A DNA stretch of 64,000 bases from Pilimelia terevasa (GTDB taxonomy: Bacteria > Actinomycetota > Actinomycetes > Mycobacteriales > Micromonosporaceae). Positions 14,938 through 25,360 of this stretch are shown in pieces (position 1 is the first letter of the stretch; every line of letters starts with the position of its first letter). Location: contig NZ_BMQC01000005.1 of NCBI RefSeq assembly GCF_014647915.1, forward strand, positions 186,001 through 250,000, read 5' to 3'. Both the position numbers and the translations under genes were made by a program. The notes beneath the pieces were generated by a model. That model searched no databases and had not been told where the DNA came from. It saw only the letters and a list, made by a program, of their open reading frames with translations.

Positions 14938-16881
14938 ATGGACACGCAGCTCGCCGACCCGATGCTGGGCGCCCTGGTCGACGGGCGCTACCGCGTCCGG
15001 GGCCGGGTCGCGCGCGGCGGGGTCGCGACCGTCTACACGGCGACCGACGAGCGGCTCGAACGCGTCGTCGCCCTGAAGATCATCCAGTCCGGGCCGGACG
15101 TCGACCCGGACTTCCCCGGCCGGTTCACCCACGAGGCCAAGGCGATCGCGCGGCTGACCCACCCCAACGTCGTCGCCGTCTACGACCAGGGCGAGTGCGA
15201 GGGCCGCCCGTACCTGGTGATGGAGTACGTGCGCGGCCGGACGCTGCGCGAGATCCTCGCGCAGCGTCGGCGGCTGGACCCGGCCGAGGCGCTGGCCGTC
15301 GCCGAGCAGGTGCTCGCGGCGCTGGCCGCCGCCCACCGCGCCGGCCTGGTGCACCGCGACGTCAAGCCGGAGAACGTCCTCGTCGCCGAGGCGCCGCAGC
15401 AGGGGCCGGGGCGGCTCGTGGACGCCGTCGTGAAGGTCGCCGACTTCGGCCTGGCCAGCGCGGTCGAGGCCAGCGCCGACGACCCCGGCCAGCTCATGGC
15501 CACCGTCGCCTACGTGGCCCCGGAGCTGGTCGCCGACGGCGCCGCCGACCCGCGCGCCGACATCTACTCGGTCGGCGTCGTGCTGTTCGAGATGCTGACC
15601 GGCCGGGTGCCGTACTCCGGCGCGCGGCCGGTGGACGTGGCCTGGCAGCACGTCGACTGCGACGTGCCGCCGCCCTCGCGCTACGCCCCGACGGTGCCCG
15701 GCGAGGTGGACGCGCTGGTGCTGCGGGCGACCCGCCGCGACCGGTCCCGCCGCTTCTCCGACGCCGCGGCGATGCTGGCCGAGACCGCGGCGCTGCGCGA
15801 CGAGATCGGCACCGGCGCCGCCGCCGCGCCCCGCGGCGCGGACGGGCCGACGATGCGGGTGCCGACGCTGCCCAGCCGCCGGCCGCGGTCCCGCCGCGAG
15901 GCCGCCGCGCCGCCGCGCCGCCCGGGCGCCGCCGGGCTGCTGGACCGGGCGCGCGACGGGGCGGTCACCGCCGCTCGGGCGACCGCCGGGGCCGTCCGGC
16001 TGGTCCACGGCCGGCACGGCCCGCTGCCGTTGGTCGCGGCCGGCGTCGTCCTGGCGCTGCTGGCCGGGCTCGGCGTGTGGTGGGTGGCCGCCGGCCGCTA
16101 CACGCAGGCGCCGAGCCTGGTGAACCTCACCAAGGTCGAGGCGCAGGACCGCGCGGCCGACGCCGGCCTGGTGCTGAACTTCAGCGACGCCCGGCACGAC
16201 GAGCTGGTCCGGCCCGAACTCGTCCTCGCCCAGGACCCCGCCCCGGAGGCGCCGATCATCCGCGGCGGCACGGTGACGCTGGTGCTCTCGCTCGGCCCGG
16301 AGCGGTACCAGGTGCCCAACGTCATCGGCATGACCTTCGACATGGCCGGGGTGGAGCTGGGCGCCCTGCGCCTGCCCGTCAAGCGCGGCCCGGACCGGTA
16401 CCACGAGACGCTCCCGCCCGGGATGGTCAGCGCCCTGGACCCGGCCGCCGGCGCCACCGTCAAGCCCGGCACCGCGGTCACCGTCACCGTCAGCAGGGGA
16501 CGGCCGCCGGTGACGGTCCCGGACCTGGTGGGCAAGGCGGTGGCCGAGGCCCGGCGGCTGCTCGCGCAGCTCGGCCTCGTGGTCACCGAGCAGACCGTCC
16601 CCGGCGACGCGCCGACCGGCCAGGTGCTCGGGCAGAGCCTGGATGCCGGCACCGGGGTCGAGAAGGGCGCGAAGATCACGCTGCGGCTCAGCGACGGCCC
16701 GCCGGTGCTGAAGGTGCCGCGCGTGCTGGACCTGCCCTGCCAGCAGGCCCGCCAGGCGCTGACCGGGATGGGCCTGGAGGCCAGGGTCACCTACAACCCC
16801 AACGGCGTGGTCCGGCTCCAGGACCCGACCGAGGGCACCGAGGTGCCCGCCCGGTCCGTCGTGACGATCGGCTGCCTGTGA
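14938..16881 (+). CDS. pknL: Serine/threonine protein kinase with PASTA repeats (PknL-like)
   Basis: 647-residue membrane kinase. The kinase domain (residues 16-275) shows the ATP-anchoring Lys in VVALKIIQ, the catalytic loop VHRDVKPENVLV and DFGLAS. A basic juxtamembrane stretch leads to one membrane helix at about 361-385. Four extracellular PASTA repeats follow; such repeats sense muropeptides or lipid II in related kinases. Adjacent to its likely substrate gene (Rv2175c family), as in M. tuberculosis. The stop overlaps the nfo start as GTGA. Probably controls cell-envelope growth. Confidence 0.93.
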   Translation: MDTQLADPMLGALVDGRYRVRGRVARGGVATVYTATDERLERVVALKIIQSGPDVDPDFPGRFTHEAKAIARLTHPNVVAVYDQGECEGRPYLVMEYVRGRTLREILAQRRRLDPAEALAVAEQVLAALAAAHRAGLVHRDVKPENVLVAEAPQQGPGRLVDAVVKVADFGLASAVEASADDPGQLMATVAYVAPELVADGAADPRADIYSVGVVLFEMLTGRVPYSGARPVDVAWQHVDCDVPPPSRYAPTVPGEVDALVLRATRRDRSRRFSDAAAMLAETAALRDEIGTGAAAAPRGADGPTMRVPTLPSRRPRSRREAAAPPRRPGAAGLLDRARDGAVTAARATAGAVRLVHGRHGPLPLVAAGVVLALLAGLGVWWVAAGRYTQAPSLVNLTKVEAQDRAADAGLVLNFSDARHDELVRPELVLAQDPAPEAPIIRGGTVTLVLSLGPERYQVPNVIGMTFDMAGVELGALRLPVKRGPDRYHETLPPGMVSALDPAAGATVKPGTAVTVTVSRGRPPVTVPDLVGKAVAEARRLLAQLGLVVTEQTVPGDAPTGQVLGQSLDAGTGVEKGAKITLRLSDGPPVLKVPRVLDLPCQQARQALTGMGLEARVTYNPNGVVRLQDPTEGTEVPARSVVTIGCL

Positions 16882-17789
16882 CCAGCGCGCTGCCCGCGGC
16901 CCCGCTGCCCCGGCCCCGCTCGGGCGCCCGCCCGGTCGGCGGGCACGCGCCGGCCGCGGGCGGGCTGGCCAAATCCGCCCTGCCGTACCTGGCCGCCACG
17001 GGCGCGACCGCCGTCCAGGTCTACGTCGGCAACCCGCGCGGCTGGGCGCTGCCCGAGGGCGTGCCGGCGCAGGACGAGGCGTTCCGCGCCGGCTGCGCCG
17101 ACCGCGACGTGCCGGCGTACGTCCACGCCTCGCTGCTGGTCAACCTCGGCTCGCCGACTCCTGAGACCGTCGCCCACTCCACCCGGGCCCTGGCCCACGC
17201 GCTGCGCCGCGGCGCGGCGATCGGTGCCCGCGGCGTCGTCTTCCACGCCGGCAGCGCCGTCGACGCCGCCCACGGCGACGCCGCGCTGCTCCAGGTGCGG
17301 GAGGCGCTGCTGCCGCTGCTCGACGAGGCCGCCGACCGGGGGTACCCGCGCCTGCTGGTCGAGCCCAGTGCGGGCGGCGGGCGGTCGCTGGCGGCCCGGG
17401 TCCAGGACCTGGAGCCGTACCTGGCCGCCGTCGACCGGCACCCGTGGCTGGGCGTGTGCCTGGACACCTGCCACGCGTGGGCGGCCGGCCACGACCTGGC
17501 CGCGGCCGGCGGCATGAGCGCCACCCTGGACGCGCTGACCGCGGCCGTGGGCCCGGACCGGCTCTGGCTCGTCCACGCCAACGACTCCCGCGACGCGTGC
17601 GGCTCCCGCCGCGACCGGCACGAGACGATCGGCGCCGGCACGATCGGCGCGCCGGCCTTCGCGGAGCTGCTGGCGCACCCGGCCGCGGCCGGGGTACCGG
17701 TGATCGTGGAGACGCCCAGCAAGGGCCATGCCGGACATGCGGCCGACATCGCGACTCTCGGGCGGTTGTCGGCTCCGCACTTGCCGTGA
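16878..17789 (+). CDS. nfo: Endonuclease IV (deoxyribonuclease IV)
   Basis: 303-residue zinc-dependent AP endonuclease of base excision repair (TIM barrel). Metal-site landmarks are VVFHAGS, LLVEPSAGGG, LGVCLDTCHAWAAGHDL (family signature), LVHANDSRDACGSRRDRHETIG and VIVETPSK. The GTG at 16878 overlaps the pknL stop by 4 bases, an odd pairing of a repair nuclease with an envelope kinase. Length is close to the usual 280-300. Confidence 0.92.
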   Translation: MTSALPAAPLPRPRSGARPVGGHAPAAGGLAKSALPYLAATGATAVQVYVGNPRGWALPEGVPAQDEAFRAGCADRDVPAYVHASLLVNLGSPTPETVAHSTRALAHALRRGAAIGARGVVFHAGSAVDAAHGDAALLQVREALLPLLDEAADRGYPRLLVEPSAGGGRSLAARVQDLEPYLAAVDRHPWLGVCLDTCHAWAAGHDLAAAGGMSATLDALTAAVGPDRLWLVHANDSRDACGSRRDRHETIGAGTIGAPAFAELLAHPAAAGVPVIVETPSKGHAGHAADIATLGRLSAPHLP

Positions 17790-17813
17790 CCGCCTGCCTT
17801 AGGGCACCCTTCG

Positions 17814-17832
17814 TTAGGTAAGCCTGCCGAAG
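17814..17832 (+). promoter_or_regulatory. Candidate DtxR/IdeR-type iron box
   Basis: TTAGGTAAGCCTGCCGAAG matches 12 of 19 positions of the consensus TTAGGTTAGGCTAACCTAA, with the left half-site TTAGGT intact. It lies 14 bases before the bfd start, where a bound regulator could control the bfd-bfr genes. Confidence 0.45.
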
Positions 17833-17845
17833 AGGGAGTCCGCCG

Positions 17846-18037
17846 GTGTTCGTCTGCATCTGCGCGCGGGTACGCGAGTGCGAGGTCCGCGCCGCCATCC
17901 GCGGCGGGGCGCGCACCGAGGCCTGCGTCGGCGAGGCCTGCGGCGCCGGTACCGGCTGCGGGAGCTGCCACGACCGCATCGCGGAGCTGATCGACGCCGA
18001 GGCCGCCCGTCCCCTCGCGGTGAATCTCGCCGCTTGA
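17846..18037 (+). CDS. bfd: Bacterioferritin-associated ferredoxin
   Basis: 63-residue BFD-like [2Fe-2S] protein. Four Cys in the family spacing ligate the cluster: VCICARV supplies C4 and C6, and GTGCGSCHD the second C-x2-C pair. It donates electrons to release iron from bacterioferritin. The GTG at 17846 is preceded by GAGGGAG. It sits just upstream of bfr, with which it should cooperate. Confidence 0.93.
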   Translation: MFVCICARVRECEVRAAIRGGARTEACVGEACGAGTGCGSCHDRIAELIDAEAARPLAVNLAA

Positions 18038-18061
18038 TCCACGCGCCGGCCGGACAGCCCA

Positions 18062-18067
18062 TACGCT
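18062..18067 (+). promoter_or_regulatory. Predicted -10 element of leaderless bfr transcript
   Basis: TACGCT followed by 6 bases and the bfr ATG at 18074; no ribosome site is visible. Confidence 0.5.
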
Positions 18068-18073
18068 GCGGCT

Positions 18074-18556
18074 ATGCAGGGTGACGCGCGGGTGGTGGAG
18101 TTCCTCAACGAACAGTTGACCGCGGAGCTGACCGCGATCAACCAGTACTTCCTGCACGCCAAGATGCAGGAGAACTGGGGCTACACCACCCTGGCGGCGC
18201 ACACCCGGCACGAGTCCATCGACGAGATGCGGCACGCCGAGACCCTGACCGACCGCATCCTGTTCCTGGAGGGGCTGCCCAACCTCCAGCGCCTGTTCCC
18301 GCTGCGGATCGGCGAGTCGGTGGCCGAGCAGTTCCGGTGCGACCTGCAGGTCGAGGTCGAGGCCATCGCGCGCCTGCGGCGCGGCAGCGCGCACATGCGG
18401 TCGGTCGGCGACGTGACCTCGGCGAAGATCTTCGAGGACATCCTCGCCGACGAGGAGCAGCACGTGGACTACCTGGAGACGCAGCTCGCCCTCATCGAGG
18501 CGATGGGCGAGCAGCTCTACCTCCAGAACGTCACCACCCACCCCACGGCCGGCTGA
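18074..18556 (+). CDS. bfr: Bacterioferritin
   Basis: 160-residue haem-containing ferritin that oxidises Fe(II) and stores it as a mineral. All diiron ferroxidase ligands are present: E18, E51, H54, E94, E127 and H130. M52 is the conserved haem ligand. Length is typical of the family. It follows bfd by 36 bases but probably has its own leaderless promoter. An iron-protein lipoprotein gene follows, separated by a terminator-like hairpin. Confidence 0.96.
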   Translation: MQGDARVVEFLNEQLTAELTAINQYFLHAKMQENWGYTTLAAHTRHESIDEMRHAETLTDRILFLEGLPNLQRLFPLRIGESVAEQFRCDLQVEVEAIARLRRGSAHMRSVGDVTSAKIFEDILADEEQHVDYLETQLALIEAMGEQLYLQNVTTHPTAG

Positions 18557-18637
18557 CCACCACGCTGCGTAGCTGCCGCCCGGGCACGACCGCGCCCTGG
18601 GCCGACGCCCCGGAACCCGGTCATCCGGGCGATCCCG

Positions 18638-18664
18638 GCACCTGGGCAGCGACCGCCCAGGTGC
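18638..18664 (+). terminator. Hairpin downstream of bfr
   Basis: Perfect 10-bp stem GCACCTGGGC / GCCCAGGTGC with a 7-base loop, followed by TCTGT, 81 bases after the bfr stop. Confidence 0.55.
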
Positions 18665-18800
18665 TCTGTCGCAGGCGGTAAACCGGCGCCTGAGCTGGTT
18701 GTACAGGTGGGATGAACCACACCCGATGGCACCGGGGCGGGAGGTACGGCAGGTTGGCGGGCCGAGGCGAGAGTCGCCTCGGATCCCGAGGAGTCCCCCC

Positions 18801-19367
18801 ATGGTCAAAGCCCCCCTGGCCGTCCTGGCCGCCGCAGTGCTCACGCTCAGTGTCGGCGGCTGCTGTACGCGGAAGAAGCCCCCCGCCACCGCGGCCGCGG
18901 GCGCCGCGGCGGGGTCCGCGGCGCTCGACCGCGACATCCGCGACGGCGGCGGCCAGACCACCATGGACGAGTGGCGGGTCGCCTACGTCGTCGGCCGGCC
19001 GCAGGGGTGGCAGCAGCTCGTCGGGGGCGTCCACACGTTCCGCGCCCCGCTGCCGACCGAGACCCACCACGTCGCGGTCGTGCCGATCGAGGCCGCCACC
19101 GGCCGGATCGTCCCCGACGTGCCGGTGACCCTCCAGGTCCTCGACTCCGCCGGCACGGTCGTCGACCAGCGGCGGCTGTGGTTCCTGCACCGCGCCGACT
19201 ACTACCGGTACGGGCACAACGTCGCCGTGCCGACGCCCGGCGCGTACACGCTGAAGGTGGTCCTCGGCACACCGACGTTCGCCCGGGTCGCGGCGGCGGC
19301 GGCCGACGTGCCCGCCCTGAACCGCGGCACCGTCGCGGTGTTCCCGAACGTCGCCTTCGGACGCTGA
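18801..19367 (+). CDS. Lipoprotein resembling P19/Tp34 periplasmic iron-transport proteins
   Basis: 188-residue predicted lipoprotein. The signal peptide ends in the lipobox VGGC with the lipidated Cys at about residue 21. The mature domain is an Ig-like sandwich with ETHHVAVVPIEAATGRIVPDVPVT, WFLHRADYYRYGHNVAVP and GAYTLKVVLGTP, matching the pattern of P19/Tp34 (metal-binding His and YxYGxN). Such proteins bind Fe or Cu beside iron permeases. No FTR1 permease is in the window. ATG 18801 has GAGGAG upstream. Proximity to bfd-bfr supports an iron role; the call is by recollected pattern. Confidence 0.68.
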   Translation: MVKAPLAVLAAAVLTLSVGGCCTRKKPPATAAAGAAAGSAALDRDIRDGGGQTTMDEWRVAYVVGRPQGWQQLVGGVHTFRAPLPTETHHVAVVPIEAATGRIVPDVPVTLQVLDSAGTVVDQRRLWFLHRADYYRYGHNVAVPTPGAYTLKVVLGTPTFARVAAAAADVPALNRGTVAVFPNVAFGR

Positions 19368-19368
19368 G

Positions 19369-19399
19369 CGCGCGCCCGGGGCCGCACCCCGGGCGCGCG
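19369..19399. terminator. Bidirectional hairpin between convergent genes
   Basis: Perfect 13-bp stem CGCGCGCCCGGGG / CCCCGGGCGCGCG with a 5-base loop, between gene ends at 19367 (+) and 19423 (-). Confidence 0.78.
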
Positions 19400-19422
19400 G
19401 TGCCGGTGGCCGCGCCGCCGCG

Positions 19423-21919
<2,497 letters not shown>

Positions 21920-22732
21920 TCAGGCGTCCGCGGCCAGCTCGCGCGCCCGGTCGCGGGCGGCCTCCAGGGCGGCGAGCAGCGCCGCCCGCACGCCGTGCCG
22001 CTCCAGCTCCGCGACCGCCGCGATCGTCGTACCCGCCGGCGAGGTCACCGCCTCACGCAGCGTCACCGGGTGCTCGCCGGAGTCCCGCAGCATCACCGAC
22101 GCCCCGATCGCGGTCTGCACGATCAGGTCGCGGGCCACCTGGCGGGGCAGGCCCAGCAGGATCCCGGCGTCGATCATCGCCTCGACCAGCAGGTAGAAGT
22201 AGGCGGGCCCGGAGCCCGACAGGGCCGTCACCGCGTCCTGCTGCGACTCCGGCACCCGGATCGTGCGGCCCAGCGGGCGGAACAGCTCCTCGACCAGCGC
22301 CAGGTGCGCGCCGCTCGCGTGGGCCCCGGCGGAGATCGCCGTCATCGCCTCGTCGACCAGCGCCGGCGTGTTGGTCATCACCCGCACCACCGGCGTGCCG
22401 GCGGGCAGCCGGTCGGCGAAGAACCCCGTGGGCAGCCCGGCGCACATCGAGACGATCAGCTTGTCCGCGGGCACCTTCGGGGCGACCTCGGCCAGCAGCG
22501 CGTCGGCGTCCTGCGGCTTGACCGCGACGACCACCACGTCGGCGCGGGTCACCGCGTCCGGGTTGTCGGTGCACTCCACGCCGTACTGCTGCCGCAGCGC
22601 GGCCGCCCGCTCCGGCCGCCGGGCCGTCGCCAGCAGCCGCCCGGCCGGCCAGCCGGCCCGCAGCAGGCCGGCGAGCATCAGCTCGCCGATCTTCCCCGCG
22701 CCGACCACCGCCACGGTGTGCCGCTCGTTCAT
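21920..22732 (-). CDS. proC: Pyrroline-5-carboxylate reductase
   Basis: 270-residue NAD(P)H-dependent enzyme making the last step of proline synthesis. Rossmann motif [12 protein letters not shown] is at residues 9-20, and the C-terminal signature [20 protein letters not shown] plus VTSPAGTT near residue 230 is diagnostic. ATG 22732 has a GGGGAGC ribosome site. It lies 29 bases after the phosphofructokinase gene on the same strand. Confidence 0.95.
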   Translation of the reverse strand: MNERHTVAVVGAGKIGELMLAGLLRAGWPAGRLLATARRPERAAALRQQYGVECTDNPDAVTRADVVVVAVKPQDADALLAEVAPKVPADKLIVSMCAGLPTGFFADRLPAGTPVVRVMTNTPALVDEAMTAISAGAHASGAHLALVEELFRPLGRTIRVPESQQDAVTALSGSGPAYFYLLVEAMIDAGILLGLPRQVARDLIVQTAIGASVMLRDSGEHPVTLREAVTSPAGTTIAAVAELERHGVRAALLAALEAARDRARELAADA

Positions 22733-22761
22733 CAGGCTCCCCTCGTCCGCCGGTCCGGGCG

Positions 22762-23790
22762 TCAACTGCCGAAGAACACCTCGGCCTCGGCGTACCGCTC
22801 CAGCGGGACGGTCTTGAGCGCGCCGGTGCCCTCGGCCAGCGGCACCCGCACGATGTCGGTGCCGCGCAGCGCCACCATCGTGCCGTACGCGCCCGCCTGG
22901 ACGGCGTCGATGGCGTGCAGGCCGAACCGGGTCGCCAGGACCCGGTCGAACGCCGTCGGCGTGCCGCCGCGCTGGATGTGGCCGAGCACCACGGTGCGCG
23001 CCTCCTTGCCGGTGCGCGACTCCAGCTCCCCGGCCAGCCACTGGCCGATGCCGCCCAGCCGCACGTGGCCGAACGCGTCGGTCTCGGAGTTCACCACGAG
23101 CATCTGGCCGGCCAGCGGCCGGGCGCCCTCGGCCACGACGACGATCGGCGCGTACTCGAACTGGAACCGCTTCTCCACGTACCCGGCCACCAGCTCCACA
23201 TCGAACTCCCGCTCCGGCAGCAGGATGACGTTGGCGCCCCCGGCCAGGCCGGCGTGCAGGGCGATCCAGCCGGCGTGCCGGCCCATCACCTCGACGACGA
23301 GCGTGCGGTGGTGGCTCTCGGCGGTGGTGTGCAGCCGGTCGATGGCCTCCATGGCGATGTTGACCGCCGTGTCGAAGCCGAAGGTGTAGTCGGTGCCGCT
23401 GAGGTCGTTGTCGATCGTCTTGGGCACGCCCACGACCGGTACGCCCTGCGCGTGCAGCCGGGTCGCCACACCCAGGGTGTCCTCGCCGCCGATCGCCACC
23501 AGCGCGTCCAGGCCGAGCTGGTCCAGGTGGGCGACCAGGCGCTGCACCCCGCCCTCGACCTGGTACGGGTTGGTCCTGCTGGTGCCGAGGATGGTGCCGC
23601 CGCGGGGCAGGATGCCGCGCACGTCGGCGATCCCCAGCGGCCGGGTCAGCCCCTCCAGCGGCCCGCGCCAGCCGTCCCGGAAGCCGACGAAGTCGTACCC
23701 GTACGCCGTGACGCCCTTGCGCACGATGCCCCGGATGACCGCGTTGAGGCCGGGGCAGTCGCCCCCGCCGGTGAGTACGCCGACCCGCAT
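22762..23790 (-). CDS. pfp: 6-phosphofructokinase with PPi-dependent signature
   Basis: 342-residue PfkA-family enzyme phosphorylating fructose-6-phosphate. It opens [18 protein letters not shown]. Residues 101-104 read GGED and 123-126 PKTI: Asp104 and Lys124 are the residues that distinguish pyrophosphate-using from ATP-using enzymes (ATP forms have Gly104). TIDND carries the catalytic base. This points to a reversible PPi-PFK like that of Amycolatopsis methanolica, though phosphodonor use must be measured. ATG 23790 has GAAGGA upstream. Confidence 0.88.
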   Translation of the reverse strand: MRVGVLTGGGDCPGLNAVIRGIVRKGVTAYGYDFVGFRDGWRGPLEGLTRPLGIADVRGILPRGGTILGTSRTNPYQVEGGVQRLVAHLDQLGLDALVAIGGEDTLGVATRLHAQGVPVVGVPKTIDNDLSGTDYTFGFDTAVNIAMEAIDRLHTTAESHHRTLVVEVMGRHAGWIALHAGLAGGANVILLPEREFDVELVAGYVEKRFQFEYAPIVVVAEGARPLAGQMLVVNSETDAFGHVRLGGIGQWLAGELESRTGKEARTVVLGHIQRGGTPTAFDRVLATRFGLHAIDAVQAGAYGTMVALRGTDIVRVPLAEGTGALKTVPLERYAEAEVFFGS

Positions 23791-23859
23791 GTTCCTTCGT
23801 CCCCTCGTCGCGCGACTGACCGCCCCATTCTGGCGGCCGACGATCCGCTCCGGGCGGAT

Positions 23860-24372
23860 TTACCCGTCCGCGCCGCGGGGGACACCGGCCATGGCGTGCC
23901 ACCGGGCGAGGTTGTGCCGGGCGTCGACGAGCGCGTCGTGCCGCCCGTCGGCCTCGGGCAGGGCCGGCCGGCCCCGGTCGTCCCAGCGCTGGCGCAGGTC
24001 CTTGGTGAACCGCGGGATCTCCCGGGGCAGCGCGGTCATCGGCCCCCAGAGCTGGGCGAGCACCACGTGGTCGTACGCCGCGTACCAGGCCCACAGCTCC
24101 AGCTCGGCCGCCTCGCCCGCGCGCAGCGGCGCGGCCAGGAACTCGTACAGCTCGTCGCGGATCCGGGCGCGGGAGCGCCACGCCCGGTCGGCCGGGGAGG
24201 GCAGCTTGTCCAGGACGTGGCGGCGCACCCACGGGATGGCGCGGCTGTCGTCGAACTCGGTGGAGACCGCGTAGAACTCGCGGCCCCGCTCGTCGACCAC
24301 GGCGATCGAGACGAGGTCGATCGTGGTCCCGTCCTCGATGAACTCGCAGTCGTAGAAGTAGCGATAGGTCAC
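23860..24372 (-). CDS. 3'-5' exoribonuclease (RNase AS, Rv2179c family)
   Basis: 170-residue DEDD-superfamily exoribonuclease. The N-terminal YFYDCEFIEDGTTIDL holds the D-x-E metal pair, and the C-terminal GRHDALVDARHN carries the His and last Asp of a DEDDh site. Rv2179c of M. tuberculosis degrades adenylate-containing RNA and lies at the corresponding place after aroG. The GTG at 24372 was chosen because the protein then starts VTYRYFYDCEF like family members; the ribosome site is weak. Confidence 0.88.
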   Translation of the reverse strand: MTYRYFYDCEFIEDGTTIDLVSIAVVDERGREFYAVSTEFDDSRAIPWVRRHVLDKLPSPADRAWRSRARIRDELYEFLAAPLRAGEAAELELWAWYAAYDHVVLAQLWGPMTALPREIPRFTKDLRQRWDDRGRPALPEADGRHDALVDARHNLARWHAMAGVPRGADG

Positions 24373-24530
24373 CGCACTGATTCTTCCGCGCCGCACCACC
24401 CGGCGCCAAACGCCGGGCCCACCCCTGTGATCATGGTGCCCGGCACCGGCCGGAACGCTGACGAATGGCCCACAACGCATTGCCCGTACCGCCCGGGTGC
24501 CGCCATGCTGTTCGACACCGGCCGGTTGGC

Positions 24531-24565
24531 GTGACGGCAGCAGCAGTGCAGGTGACGGCAGCAGC
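24531..24565 (+). repeat. Two 14-base direct repeats before the Crp-family gene
   Basis: GTGACGGCAGCAGC occurs at 24531-24544 and 24552-24565, start-to-start distance 21 bases (two DNA turns), 45 bases before the GTG of the Crp-family gene. The spacing on one helix face suggests an operator, possibly autoregulatory; a chance slippage duplication is also possible. Confidence 0.5.
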
Positions 24566-24610
24566 GCAGGTGGTGCAGGTCGCAAGATGTCCTACCGGGG
24601 AGGGACGAGG

Positions 24611-25303
24611 GTGGAGCTTCGGTTGCCGGACAACGGGGACGCGCTCAGCGGGGTGGCGATGTTCACCGGCCTCGAACAGGAGGTGCGGCAGCGGGTGCTG
24701 GCCGCCGCCGTGCCGCGCACGTACCGCCGCGGCACGCTGCTGTTCGTGGAGAACGACCCGGGCGACTCCCTGATCCTGCTCAAGCGCGGCGCCGTCGCGG
24801 TCTTCCGCACCTCCGCCACGGGCGAGCGCGCGATGCTCTCGGTGGTCCGCCCGCCCGACGTCCTGGGCGAGGTCTCGCTGCTGGACGGCTCGGCCCGGTC
24901 GGCGTCGGCCGAGGCCATCGAGGACACCCACGCGCTGGCGCTCTCGCGCGGGGCGTTCATGGAGCTGGTGCACTCCAATCCGCGCATCCTGGACGCCGTC
25001 ATGCGCTCGCTCGGCGCGCTGATCCGCCGGCTCACCGAGCAGAACGCCGACCACGTGTTCCTCGACCTGCCCGGCCGCGTCGCCAAGACCCTCGTGCGGC
25101 TGGCGGGCGACACCTCGGCGACCATCGTCACCGTCGAGCTGAACCAGAGCCAGCTCGCCGAGATGGCCGGCGGCTCGCGGCAGAGCGTGAACCAGGCCAT
25201 CGGCTCGTTCGCCGGCCGTAACTGGCTGCGCACCGAAGGAAGACGCATCGTCATCAATGATCTACCGGCCCTCCGCCGCCGCGCCGGCATGCCCGACCGT
25301 TAG
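24611..25303 (+). CDS. Crp/Fnr-family transcriptional regulator
   Basis: 230-residue regulator. The N-terminal cyclic-nucleotide-binding beta-roll covers residues 15-130, with ENDPGDSLILLKRG and the phosphate-binding-cassette region LGEVSLLDGSARSASAEA. A dimerisation helix and a winged HTH follow, with ELNQSQLAEMAGGSRQSVNQAI as recognition unit. The PBC-like sequence is compatible with cAMP binding. GTG 24611 follows GGGGAGGG; ATG 24587 is less likely. A large adenylate-cyclase gene starts 58 bases downstream, so the cyclase may make its ligand. Confidence 0.9.
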   Translation: MELRLPDNGDALSGVAMFTGLEQEVRQRVLAAAVPRTYRRGTLLFVENDPGDSLILLKRGAVAVFRTSATGERAMLSVVRPPDVLGEVSLLDGSARSASAEAIEDTHALALSRGAFMELVHSNPRILDAVMRSLGALIRRLTEQNADHVFLDLPGRVAKTLVRLAGDTSATIVTVELNQSQLAEMAGGSRQSVNQAIGSFAGRNWLRTEGRRIVINDLPALRRRAGMPDR

Positions 25304-25360
25304 GCCGGATCGGCACCTGACCGACTTTCCGGGCGCCGGGATGTGCGGCATACTCCGCCT

